Below, one piece after another: positions 10,931 to 21,521 of a stretch of DNA of 64,000 nucleotides. Positions within the stretch are counted from its first letter, which is position 1, and each line of letters begins with the position of its first letter. Under the pieces are notes generated by a model, which had not been told where the DNA came from, made no database searches, and saw nothing but the letters and a program-made list of their open reading frames with translations. Location of the stretch: assembly GCA_947683425.1 (NCBI GenBank), contig CANTUQ010000031.1:9174501-9238500 (forward strand). The letters run 5' to 3'. The stretch is from Excoecaria cochinchinensis. Its lineage: Eukaryota; Streptophyta; Magnoliopsida; Malpighiales; Euphorbiaceae. Position numbers and translations under genes: made by a program.

Positions 10931-12972
10931 TAAACCGTAAGTGACTACCGAAATTAACTTTTCTTATGAAATTTTATATAAAATTTAAATTGTTAGAATA
11001 ATTGTTAAATACAGTTTGTGTGTTAGTGTTGTTTGCTAAATTTATTGGTAAATTAGCTGTGTTAAATTGGCTTTGGCTTAATTAGATTGAATTTAATGAA
11101 TTATTGGTATTTAAATGATGGAATCTAAATAAATTTATGTTTAGGTATGTAAGAATTCATTAGAACAGTGCTGTGAGATTGAGAATTTTATTAGGAGAAA
11201 TGAATAACAATAATACAAATTTGTGATAAATTAAGGATTAGGATAATTAATTGAATAATTTGATGCTTTATTTGAATTCTTTTCAAGTTTGACAGTATGT
11301 TCAAAATCTTAGGAAATTAAGCATGTTCATGATTTACGGTTATCCAAACTTTGAATAATCAAAAGAGGTTGAAATTTCCAAACTTTGATGAAAAATTAGA
11401 GTTCAATACACAAATCAACCTTTCCCTCGATAGCTTATTTAAAAGTCTGGATAAAATGAAAAACATAAATTTCCCTCTTGAAAAAATAAATATTCTCTAA
11501 TTTGAGAGTTAAAAAATCTTTAGCTACGGAGGGAGAAACCAAGGAGTAACAGAGCAAAAGAAAATCACTTACAAACTATTCTAAAGAATGAATTGACACA
11601 ACCAACCAGATTTTTGCAAATGTAGATTATAAGGTAGTTCCAATGAAGAAGGATATGTTGTCCTTAATATCACCATATTTTGACCAAACGAGACTGTGAG
11701 GACCTTCTTTAATAGTTGTTACCCAAAAATACAGGACTGTGTGTTTGTTACAGGCTGTATAATTTAGTTTGGTATGGGGTTCAAACTTCAAAGATTTAAT
11801 CTTGAGCTAAAAAAGAAAGCTCGCTGCTATACCATACAACTCGAAAATTACTCTTAAATTGATGAAATAGGAGAAAAATGTGTTTTTTTTAGACTATTGT
11901 TTACGTGGCAAATCGATGCCAATCAAATAACACTATATGATAATAGTTTTTTCTTTGTACAATATTTTTTCCTTTAAATAATGTCTTTTTTTGTATGGTT
12001 TCGATAATTTTAAAAATAATTTTAGCTAAAAATAAAAAAATGTAATTTTGAAAGGACCAAACCGCTTAATTATTTGCAAAATTGAAGAGAAAAAAATGCC
12101 TTTATCCCGTATAAAAAAGATGTTTGAAGGGCAAATTAGTGATGAATTAAGGATTAGGAAATTAATCATGTTCATGATTTACGGTTATAGAAGATATTTA
12201 ACAATTTGTGGCGATTCTATTGGCTGTGGAAGTGGCAGTATGATGGTGATTAATGCATAGAAGAGCAGTGAATGTTAGTGCACAAAATGATAATAACTCT
12301 GTGACCAAGATGCCTAGTTTCATTCCTCCAATACCCAATTCCAATCCCATGTAAGTTTCTATGCTTTGATTTCCTTTTTTATTTTGTGATTTTATATCTT
12401 AAATTGAGTGTGGAATTAGTTACAAATCAGGCATAACAACTCAAATTTGAGGCTTTTCACTGTAAGTTTATTGGGTAAATGTACAAGCATAGCACATGAC
12501 ACTTCATTCCTCCCATATTTGGCACATTTCAATTATTAAGGTAGAGTTTTTTAATTGACATTTTGATTTGGTTGACTCAAAAATTTTCCGTAAAATAGAT
12601 GTGAAATAAATTTATTAAATTATATTTAAGATATGCTTGACTTTAAGTTAGCAATATGTTTTTGGCAATTTTATTAGGTGTATTGGTTGAATTATGAATA
12701 TTTATACAGTGATGCTAATTAATATAAAACATGTTCATAGAAATTGAGATTATATTAATTATCCTATGTTTTGATATCTAATAATTTAAAAATTTTATTG
12801 GGAATTTATAGGAATTGGAGTTTGATAAAATGCTGCTAAAGATAAAAACATGAAAAGCATGTACATTCTTGGTTGCTGCTTGTGAGAAATGATAAAGAGT
12901 TTAAAAAGTTGTTATGAAGTTTTAATTTTTTTTTAAGCATATTGTGAAACACCTTGTTAGCGGTGATTCTAA

Positions 12973-13158
12973 GTAGCACTATTTAGTTTGAATTAATGCC
13001 TTTTAAGTATTGTATAATTTAATGTAGTTCTATGATATTATATTTTTTAAATTAATAGTATTGTAGTAGCACTATTTAGTTTAAATTAGGGCTTTTTGAG
13101 TATTGTATAATTTAATATAGTTCTATGATATTATATTTTTTAAATTAATAGTATTGTT
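12973..13158. repeat. Tandem duplication of 93 bp in CACTA-1
   Basis: GTAGCACTATTTAGTTT starts at 12973 and again at 13066. Both copies end with ATTAATAGTATTGT and differ at a handful of bases. Confidence 0.85.
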
Positions 13159-13203
13159 AATAATATTAACATAATTATTATTTATATAAATTAAATTTTT
13201 AAT

Positions 13204-13204
<1 letters not shown>

Positions 13205-13255
<51 letters not shown>
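13205..13255. repeat. (TAA)n microsatellite in CACTA-1
   Basis: About 16 TAA triplets, just internal to the right subterminal repeat region (13295-13571). Confidence 0.9.
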
Positions 13256-13257
<2 letters not shown>

Positions 13258-13294
13258 TAACTTAATTCAAAATTAATAATAAAAATTTAATAAT

Positions 13295-13571
13295 TTTTGC
13301 GACGGAATAGCGATGGAATTTTTGGTCACTAATAGTTTTTAATATTTACGGCGACTACTTTTTGGGTTATTTAGTGACGAAATATTTTATTTTTAGTGAC
13401 GAAATTTGCTGTCGCTATTTTTAGCGACTGTTTTAAATTTTAGTCGCAAAATTTCTTGCGACGGCCGGAATAGCGACAGTTAGACTTTATGTCGCTAAAA
13501 GTCATTAGCGACGGAATTTATGGAATTAGTGACGAAAATTTTCGTCGCTAATTCCCTATTTTTTTGTAGTG
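13295..13571 (+). repeat. Right subterminal repeat region and terminus of CACTA-1
   Basis: GCGACGGAAT, TAGTGACGAAA and GTCGCTA words recur in both orientations up to the terminal TTTTTTTGTAGTG. Confidence 0.8.
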
Positions 13572-13574
13572 AAA

Positions 13575-13940
13575 TACGGTATATCAATCGAGTCGCAGTA
13601 GAGTACATTGCAACTCAACAACAATCAGATGCCTGGTAGACCGGATGGAGGTTAGCAAGGGTATGCCGTGCAGGCCGGATGGTGGCCAGTAAGATAAATG
13701 CGGTATATCAATCGAGTCGTAGTAGAGTACACTGCTACTCAATACCAATCAGATGCCTTGCAGATCAGATAGGGGTTAGCAAGGGGTATGCCGTGCAGGT
13801 TGGATGGTGGCTAGCAAGACAAATGTGGTATATCAAACCAGATGCCTTGCAGATCGGATGGGGGTTAGCAAGGGGTATGCCGTGCAGACCGGATGGTGGC
13901 CAGCAAAACAAATACGGTATATCAATCGAGTCATAGTAGA
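13575..13940 (+). repeat. Minisatellite, right half of the array split by CACTA-1
   Basis: CAGATGCC units start at about 13626, 13748 and 13838 (122 and 90 bp apart), with the same GCCGGATGGTGG and GCGGTATATCAATCGAGTC blocks as the left half. Confidence 0.88.
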
Positions 13941-14031
13941 ATACACTGCAGCCATCATAGATTCGTCCAGGTAGTTTAGAGGTCCTAATGGTCGGCTAAG
14001 AAGGATTCCACTCTTTGGACTACCGGAACTA

Positions 14032-14737
14032 GTGTCAGATCAGAGTTCAGATTCATTTTCAGGCAGTAGTGAGATATTTTCTTCAGAGTCATCATTAGAA
14101 ACAAGTATGGCTAACCCATCCGAAGAATCTAATGCAACCCGTGCAATGATTACTGAAGAAGTGGGAAGTAGAATGGAAGAATTTGAGGCCAGAATGATGA
14201 CAATGATGGGAAATTTTACTGCCACTTTAACGCCGCTTGCTGGGCAACAACCCGCTGCTCTGGTTAGAGGGCAAGATGAACAAGGGCTTATTAGAGGGGA
14301 CCCCCCTATGGCAGTTGACCCACCTGTAGTAGGACCTAGAGTCCCAACACATGTAGAGCGCAGAGAAGCTCTTAAACCTGAGAGTGACTTGGGGGAAGAG
14401 GAGCAAGAGGAGCTAGAGGTAATAAAGGGGAAATTGCCCAAGCTGGAGGAAGCGATGTGGAGAAAGATGGAGGAGAGGTTCGAAGCTATGACTCACTTGC
14501 TGACAGTGGGAAGAGGCATGAGTCCCGAGGACAAAGAGCTGGATGACGAAGATCTAATTCCCTAGAATTTTAAGATGCCCGACATGCCAAATTTTGATGG
14601 CACCTCAGACCTGATAACACATGTGAAACAATACTCGTTAGTGATGAAGGGTACGACTTTGACCAGAAAGCAAAAGATAGAATATTTCTGCCTGAGCTTA
14701 ATACGGCCTACAGTCGATTGGTACCATGGACTGGATA
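14032..14737 (+). pseudogene. gag pseudogene, part 1 (plus-strand gypsy copy)
   Basis: The frame starts MSDQSSDSFSG and runs through a coiled, acidic N-terminal region (EEVGSRMEEFEARMMTMMG) to LEEAMWRKMEERFEAMTHLL. A TAG at 14563-14565 interrupts it, after which the same frame continues as NFKMPDMPNFDG, VKQYSLVMKG and RPTVDWYHGLD up to the insertion site. These blocks match the minus-strand gag (KMPDLPKFDD, VDWYHGLDK). The gene is broken at 14737 by LTR element A; parts 2 and 3 follow at 17218 and 21098. It is the gag precursor of a retrotransposon and no longer functional. Confidence 0.85.
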
Positions 14738-15086
14738 TGTGACGCCCGTTCCCTAATGACAGATTAGCTCAGCTAATCTTAGTTAGAGAAGGCCGCACAC
14801 ACACAACATAACGCATGCTTAACCTGAATTGAAAAAAAAATCATCGCATATTATCTTATCTCATGCATCACATGCCAAGCTATTTATATGACATACATAC
14901 ATAAGAGGGGTTACATTCCAGATTATACATTATTACATGTCTTTACATATTCTTTACACATTTTAACCGTACAAAAAAGCTTATACAAAAATCCCAAAAT
15001 AACAACCCCCAAGCCTATGCTATTCACTTCCTATTGTTGACCGTACCAAAATGCGGGGGACGTCCTTCAGTCACCTCTCGTCCGTA

Positions 15087-15135
15087 CCTGCACGGATTAG
15101 AGTAAATCCATGCTAAGCGATAACGCTTAGTGGGG
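15087..15135 (-). promoter_or_regulatory. Double-hairpin cassette of LTR A
   Basis: On the minus strand: CCCCA, then CTAAGCGTTATCGCTTAG (7-bp stem, TTAT loop), then GCATGGAT...ATCCGTGC (8-bp stem with one wobble), then AGG. It lies 349 bp from the LTR 3' end. Equivalent cassettes occur in all sibling LTRs. Confidence 0.75.
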
Positions 15136-15384
15136 AACTCATATAGCAAACAACTTATCACGCATCAGAGATATCATACATTGCACATTAGTAGACAAGC
15201 CAGAACAATCATTATTAAAGCATGAACCATTTCAGGCATAGTTTTGTCCATTACTATATTCAATCATAAAACATCAATCACTTATTCACATGTCTGTACT
15301 TTCTTGTATCATAGTCACTTCTGTTTATTATTTAATTAACTGATTAGCCGATTAGCCTATTAGCCTTCTTGCCTGCAACTCAAT

Positions 15385-15622
15385 GACGCGGATAACGGGT
15401 ATCGCATCGGTACCTCTCAGGTACCAGTAATCTCATCGAGACTACTTTACACATTAGTACCTTCTGGTACTTCACATCACATTAGTACCTTCTGGTACTT
15501 CACATTATTCCACATATAATAAAATCCAGCAATGATTATTCGCATTGTGATTCCCATAGAATCAGACACATTTAACGCATGGGGCTGCAGCACTTGACCC
15601 TATAGGCATGCCTAACTATCCA
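15385..15622 (-). promoter_or_regulatory. TATA palindrome and small-hairpin array of LTR A
   Basis: On the minus strand GTGGATAGTTAGGCATGCC is followed by TATAGGG and then GCTGCAGC. After that come small inverted repeats, GTACCAGAAGGTAC (twice) and GGTACCTGAGAGGTACC. The same order occurs in sibling LTRs, which suggests a promoter followed by a structured leader. Confidence 0.6.
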
Positions 15623-15917
15623 CTACTTGACTCGCAGGCTTAAGTTATTAACAAATTATTCAATTCACTTTTCACTTTACACATTTGCATTAGCACATAG
15701 CTAACATTTCACTTGCATATTCAGTATGCTTTCTAATTCAATCTTCACATTTAATATTCACATAACTGATCATATTCAGAAATCACCATGTTTGTATGCA
15801 TTTCTAGATCACTTAACACACATACAATACTTACTCATGTTGTCTTTCATTTCAGCTCAAAGCCTTGCCATTTGAATGGCCAAACACATTAGGATCATAT
15901 TGCCAAAACAGGGTGGG

Positions 15918-16243
15918 TCACGGTCACAATGAATTCCATTGTCACCGTGACATATTGAAGTCCAAAACAGAATGCAAACTGAGGGCATGTCACGGTCACA
16001 ATCAATTTCATTGTCACCGTGACATGTTCCCAACTCTCGGCAGAATGCAACTTGAGGGTATGTCACGGTCACAATGAATCTCATTGTCACCATGATATAT
16101 TCTCACTTTGCAAAACAGAATGCCTTCCTGGGTACCTCACGGTCACAATGAATCTCATTGTCACCGTGACATACCAAAATCTACTAGGCAGAATTGAACT
16201 CAAGCATACCTCACGGTCACAATGGATTTCAGTGTCACCGTGA
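15918..16243. repeat. Five tandem dyad repeats (~73-bp period) in LTR A
   Basis: 33-bp imperfect palindromes start at 15918, 15990, 16063, 16137 and 16211. Each opens TCACGGTCACAAT and closes ATTGTCACCGTGA or a one- to two-base variant. Spacers carry AACAGAATG. Apparent frames on both strands are repeat translations. Confidence 0.92.
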
Positions 16244-17217
16244 CCTATGCAAAAACACCATAACATGGTTATGTTTTCAGTCCATTTCTTCCTTCTCATT
16301 AAGACTTCAAATCTCATTCTCACTTTTGGCAATCAACCCAAATACATCAACCACATGATCAATTAGCACATACCTGATTTTCCCTTCTTATTTGGCACTC
16401 ATCTTTAGCACAAGTTAAAATCAATTTCACCTCTCACATAGCATACATGCTCTCAAGCAATTCATTCACTAAACACATTATCACATACACATACAGCTCA
16501 TATCAATGGCCCTATTTAGCCAACACAAATCATTCAATTTCACACATTTAGGGTTTGTTCCCAAACCTCGTCTCCTTAGCTCCTAATTTTGACGGACGCT
16601 CGGCTCGCCGATTACAGCCTTTCCCTTATCTCTTTTCACTTCTTCAGTTAACAAAACAACACAGATGCTCAAGCTCAAACTCAAACCAATAATATCCCAT
16701 CCAAACCAGCTCAACCAAGAAGAAAGAGTAGAAGATGAGAATATACACTTATTCACTTACCTCTTAGGTTTAACCCTTAATTCTTGAGCAACTTAACATC
16801 AATATGCTTACACTTCTTTAACACTCACTCCCACGCAAGAAAGAAAAGAGAAGAACACAGAAAATTGCTAGATTACACAAATGAAACTCTTCCCTTCCCT
16901 TAACTCACTCTTGCATGAAAAGGTGTAGGTGGCATCCTCTCAAGAAGCCACACGGAAACCACTTCCTCAAATCTGCCTCCTCTTTCCATTAAATCAAGTT
17001 ATTTTATTCTTAATTAATCCTTCATTAAACTAGCTAATCAGCCTTTAACTCATGCTTAGTATTCATTCATAATTACCATTTAAACCCTTAACAATACTTC
17101 TTTCTTTCAATTAAATCCTGCCTTCATTCAATTTAGTCCCAAAACTCACATGCAATCACACACACATGCCAAAATAGATTAATCCTTTTAGGGTACAAGT
17201 CCGGCCATGACAGGATA

Positions 17218-17338
17218 GGAGGTCCAAAGAGGATTGGGAGCTATTGAAGGAGGAAGTTCTTAAATAATATGATTGCAGTACAAGGATGGAGGTCACCCTG
17301 AAAGACCTTGAGCTGCTTCAACAGAAGTTGGGAGAATC
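17218..17338 (+). pseudogene. gag pseudogene, part 2
   Basis: After the GGATA duplication the plus strand reads RRSKEDWELLKEE, a stop (TAA), then YDCSTRMEVTLKDLELLQQK. This continues part 1 exactly where element A cut it and matches the minus-strand gag. It is cut again at 17338 by element B. Confidence 0.85.
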
Positions 17339-18734
17339 TGTAACATCCCAAAAGTCACACTAGTAGTATTGAGTGTGATTAGTGTAATTAAGTGAGTGTA
17401 AAATTAGGGTTTACGGATTTTGATTTAATTGAAAATGAGAAATTAGGGACTTAATTGAAAGAAAATAAAATTTTGTAGTGACCAAAGTGTAATTTTGCAT
17501 AATTAGTGTAAGTGCAAGTTAATTAGGTTAATTAAGATTAATTAACCTTAATTGAGCCATAGTGGAAACCAAGTTGCTGCCTTGAGGAAGTGCCACCTAA
17601 CTTTGGGTTGGTTTGTGGAGTGACACCTCATATTGCCATGCATATTCAAGTGTGGGAAGTGGCAAAAGCTGTCACTTTGTTCTTCCTTTGAGTCCGGCCA
17701 CTTCTTTCTTCATTCTACAATTCTTTTTGTCTTCTCTTTGCCCTATGTGCATCTTCTTCACTTGCATGTTGAGATTAGAACAGCATTAAGCCAAAAAGGT
17801 ATGAATAAATCTAGTGTTTATCATCTTTTGCTCCTCCTTCTTTTTCTAATTTGGATTTCAAATTATAAGTATAGCTCTAATGGAATTGTACATATGTGTT
17901 GTATATGTATGTGAGTTAAAGAAGCAAGTAGACCAGCCAAGGGTAAAGAAAAGGTTGTAATAGAAGAGAAAGGAAGGAGAGTATCAAGAGGTTTGGGATA
18001 TAAATGTTTATGTGTTAACTTTGCTAAAGTGCATATGTTGTTAGTTTGAGATTCATGTGTCTATATGTGATATTTGATAGATATAAGTTGTAGTGAATAA
18101 TTGTGTAACATGTAAATGAGATTGCTTTGATTGCTATGAGTATCTTGACCCATGAACAGAACCCTAATTCGGGTATGAAAGTGTTGGATATGTAATTTCT
18201 GATTAATAGCTTAAATTGTGAATTTGATTATGCTATAATGATCATATATGTGTATAAGGACTGTATTTTGAATTTGCTGTCTTGGTTTAGCCAAAATGGC
18301 TGATTTCAAGCTTGACAAGTTTGATGGTGTCAAAACTGTCTTTGAGGTCTATATTGACCCACGTGAACTGTTTATAGAGTAAATTGAGTTTTATAACTAT
18401 AAAGGGGATGAGACCAATTGGATTAGAACCATAAGATATGTGACTGTAAATGTTGTAGAAATAGCTCTATTGATTTGAGGAATCTAATGCCTTCAAAATT
18501 AACCATAAATGTAGTTAAAATTTTATAGGAGGGCTTCAGAAACCACTTGGCCATAATTCCTTCATTTTAAATCCAATTGACCTGAAACTTATCCCATTAG
18601 AAAGATAAAATCCAGAGGAACAAATGATAAGAAGGGAGTTTTGCCTAAACATGTTGTTAAATGTTGGTTTATGCTGAACAAAAACGGGTAGTGAAGCAGT
18701 CCTGAGTTTTGCTTCTGTTTTGCTTAATTTTAGT

Positions 18735-18845
18735 ATGTCACGGTCCCAACCAAATGGTTGCCGCCATGACCAATGTCTGGAAAAGGTAGAATTACATGTA
18801 ATTGAACCTCACAGTCACAATAAAACCATTGCCACGATGACCCTT
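18735..18845. repeat. Two degenerate dyad repeats in LTR B
   Basis: TCACGGTCCCAACCAA...TTGCCGCCATGA and TCACAGTCACAATAAA...CATTGCCACGATGA are about 70 bp apart. A near-identical pair lies at 27660-27770 in LTR C. Confidence 0.75.
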
Positions 18846-19768
18846 CCCAGTTTTGTGTATTTAGGGTGTTTTTCTTCCCGAAATGCACCCGAACTTCACT
18901 ATAAGTTCCTATAGCTTGTCCAATTCATGTCTAACATCATGAAATGAGTATATGAATGATTGATAATTGAAATTACATGTAAATGATGCTATAGCATAAT
19001 AGTTTAATTATGGAATTAAATGTATACATACTTTTAATTATTGAACATGACATGGTATGCGAAATTGATCATGCATGATTAATCATATTGTATTGAGCCT
19101 ATGAATAAGAATGATGGAGTGTATACTTGTTAGATGAGTTTGTTAAATCTAACAACATTAAATTGAACCTATAGTGTGAATTTATATAAGAAAATGTGAG
19201 CATGATGTAAACCTACTTGTACTAGTGTATGTTAACTTATACTATGGTATAAATCTATGTGATTAATAATGCTTTGTGAGAATCATAACGTGTTAACTCT
19301 AGTAAATAAGTGCGGTATGAAAACACATAATGAAATGTGAGTATGCTTTCCAAGCCATTTGTATATGCAAGGCATGTGATGATGCAAGTTTGCTCTATGT
19401 GATGACTTATGCCATGATGTTGCTTTTAGGAAGTACATGAGTACTTTACTATGTGAACATATAATACTATGCAAATGAACAATATTATGCGAATGACATT
19501 TATTATGCCAAATGGAATCTAAATTAGTTTAAATACATTACTTGAGGATTCTAATGTGTTGAACTTATGAATATATATATATGACGTGGAAATGAATGAT
19601 GAATCATGTACTTGTATAATGAACTATACGTATGTATTTATAGTTATGTATAGTTAATATATGTATTTATTGAGTTGTATGATAATGGAATAACATGATA
19701 ATTGTATAAGAGTATGGTAAATGGAAATGTGTTTGAAGTTTATTATTAAGCCTTAGTTGTTCATAGAA

Positions 19769-19796
19769 GTGGATAGATAGGCATGCCTATAAAGGG
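19769..19796 (+). promoter_or_regulatory. TATA-palindrome promoter module of LTR B
   Basis: GTGGATAGATAGGCATGCC runs into TATAAAGGG, with GCAGCTGC about 13 bp beyond. The AGGCATGCCT palindrome overlaps the TATA box. Modules of the same form occur at 28254, 30352 and 44655, and reversed at 15599, 31733 and 36221. Confidence 0.65.
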
Positions 19797-19817
19797 TTAG
19801 ATGATTTGCAGCTGCTA

Positions 19818-19985
19818 GATGTTTGGCACCGACGGGTGTCTAGATGTTTGGCACCGACGGGTGTCTAGATGTTTGGCATCGACAGATGTCTATATGTTTG
19901 ATACCATTTGGTATCTAGATGATTCAAGACTCCGGTCTCTAAATGTTTGGTACTGTTTAACAGTATCTATATGTACCCGTATCCG
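19818..19985 (+). repeat. Array of 25-bp hairpin units in LTR B
   Basis: Units of GATGTTTG plus a small inverted repeat plus TA: arms GGCACC/GGTGTC (twice), GGCATC/GATGTC, GATACC/GGTATC, AGAC/GTCT and GTACTGT/ACAGTAT. The unit frame is constant while both arms change together. The array ends at CCCGTATCC, a motif also seen in LTRs C, F and I. Confidence 0.8.
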
Positions 19986-20667
19986 CTTATATTATGAAGT
20001 CAGGCTATTTGTTTTATATGTTTATATGTATATCAGATGCTATTATATGTTAGAGATTTATCAGAATTGTTATAATTTGTACATGACTATCGTACTAGAG
20101 ATACAGATATATGATTACAAGAGTATAAGAAGAGCTAAGATTTGTACATGAAATTGCTAGAGATGTACCACTGTGGTTATATGTATATGAAAGTACTAGA
20201 GAAGTAGTGACTTGATGTTCATGTTATGTTACCTGTAACTAAAGCTAGAGAATATGCACATGATATAGTATACTTGTTTTAGATATGATATGAAACCCAC
20301 ATGTTCATTTAGATATGTTCAGTAGTGAATATTATTATATGCTTGGCATGTTAAATGTGTATTGCACTATTGCTTGAAAGTATAAGTAAAGCTATTATTG
20401 TATATGATCACACAAGAGATGTGCTATATACTTGTAAGTATATGTATGAACATGAGATGTAATTACATGCTAATATTGTATAAGTAAAGTTAGAAAGCGC
20501 AAACATAATATAAGTTACTAAATGTCAAAGGAAAATATATAGCACATGGTTTAAGGGTTCAATATTTTACTATATGTTAAATGCATGTTCCTATTATTCT
20601 ACTTGGAATGAATATTGTTATATGATTAACATGTCAAATATGTATATGCCATATTGTTAATGCTTGC

Positions 20668-20745
20668 GACTTCGCAAGAAGTCTATTATTTGAGTTATCC
20701 CCACTAAGCGTTATCGCTTAGCACGTGTGTTTTCCCGTGTAGGTT
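20668..20745 (+). promoter_or_regulatory. Triple-hairpin cassette of LTR B
   Basis: GACTTCGCAAGAAGTC (6-bp stem) is followed by CCCCA, CTAAGCGTTATCGCTTAG (7-bp stem), a CACG...CGTG stem and AGGTT. It ends 347 bp before the LTR terminus. Confidence 0.75.
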
Positions 20746-21097
20746 GGCAGTTTAGTGTGGAGATGAGCATCTGCAAGTCAAGGCCACTAGGAGCAAGTTG
20801 AAGTCCCTTTTGTATGTTGTTTTCATATTACCTTTGTATAGTACAATATATGTTCATGTGAAGTATTTTGTATAAGTCATGTAAATATTTATTAAAGGAA
20901 TACTCATGATATGTATAAGGACATTAATATTGACATGCGTATGTATAGTAAAGCATATGATAATGATATTTGTATATGCATATATATAGTAGTATGTGTT
21001 TAGAGATAATATTCCGCTTCCACATGAGTGTATTGTATGTGTATGCGAGTGTAGCGACCCGATATCCTCCCAAGGGGTAATGGGGCATTACAAAATC

Positions 21098-21521
21098 ATT
21101 CCATAATTATCTTACCAGATGGATAAATCGGGTTATAGAAATGAAAAGAAAGCCTAATACTCCTGATCAGATAAGGTTGTTCATTAGGAATGCTAGCCCA
21201 TACTTGAGAGAAGCGCTAAAGATGAAAGGGCTGAAGGACTGCGAGTCCCTGAAAGACATAGCCATAGAAGCTAAAGGAGAATACCTGGCAAGGAAGGCAA
21301 GCAATGACAATTATGCCAGGAGAAATTACGGTAATCAGGGGGCAGGAAAGTCAGTAAGGCCCGACAATGGAAATCGAACGGGAAACACGGTAGATGTAGG
21401 GGTTACCGAAGCAGACCCAAGGCATTTTTCCAACCTAGACAGATCATTGTCTTGGGTACTTAAAAGGTTGATGAAGGAAGGTAAGCTACAACCAATGCCT
21501 ACTAAGCCCACCAGAAGTTAG
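21098..21521 (+). pseudogene. gag pseudogene, part 3
   Basis: The frame resumes as FHNYLTRWINRVIEMKRK, then IRLFIRNASPYLREALKMKG and LKDCESLKDIAIEAKGEY, ending at a stop at 21519-21521. It aligns block for block with the minus-strand gag (ITNASPYLREALKIKGLKDW, SLKDIAIEAEAERL). Downstream, NQIQDLIDSK near 21610 resembles the linker after gag. No zinc knuckle and no protease follow. Confidence 0.85.

Larger units (their letters stand above)
8736..13571 (+). mobile_element. CACTA-1: non-autonomous CACTA (En/Spm) transposon, 4836 bp
   Basis: It begins CACTACAAAAAAAAACCC and ends TTTTTTTGTAGTG, with a 3-bp duplication AAA at 8733-8735 and 13572-13574, as expected for CACTA elements. Subterminal zones hold many TAGCGAC/GTCGCTA words in both orientations. 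It lies inside the minisatellite, whose sequence rejoins cleanly as AGATAAATACGGTATATC. No TNP2-like or TNPD-like coding sequence is recognisable, so it depended on another element for transposition. Confidence 0.95.
14738..17212 (-). mobile_element. LTR element A (solo LTR), 2475 bp
   Basis: The plus-strand ends are TGTGACGCCCG and GGCCATGACA, with a perfect 5-bp duplication GGATA at 14733-14737 and 17213-17217. Orientation is minus, judged from the hairpin cassette (15087-15135) and TATA palindrome (15599-15622), which read on that strand. No ORF or internal pol is present, so it is best read as a solo LTR of a chromovirus-like Ty3/gypsy family. It contains five dyad repeats at 15918-16243. 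Confidence 0.85.
17339..21092 (+). mobile_element. LTR element B (solo LTR), 3754 bp
   Basis: It starts TGTAACATCCC and ends GGGGCATTACA. The flanks are GAATC (17334-17338) and AAATC (21093-21097), a TSD with one mismatch. Removing it restores the gag frame (ESFHNYLTRW). It contains two dyad units near 18735-18845, a TATA palindrome at 19769-19796, a 25-bp-period hairpin array at 19818-19985 and the hairpin cassette at 20668-20745. No coding capacity; the 110-codon frame at 19819 is the hairpin array. Confidence 0.85.

Noticed and set aside
12048..12260. 70-codon plus-strand frame in CACTA-1
   Set aside because: No recognised motif; part of it (GTTCATGATTTACGGTTAT) is a non-coding direct repeat also present near 11320.
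14040..14441. 133-codon Ser-rich minus-strand frame
   Set aside because: Antisense shadow of the gag frame, whose plus-strand sequence matches the second gag copy.
15857..16332. Overlapping frames with repeated CHGHN/CHGDN motifs suggestive of zinc fingers
   Set aside because: The Cys/His repeats are the 73-bp dyad units read in frame on both strands; no gene context.
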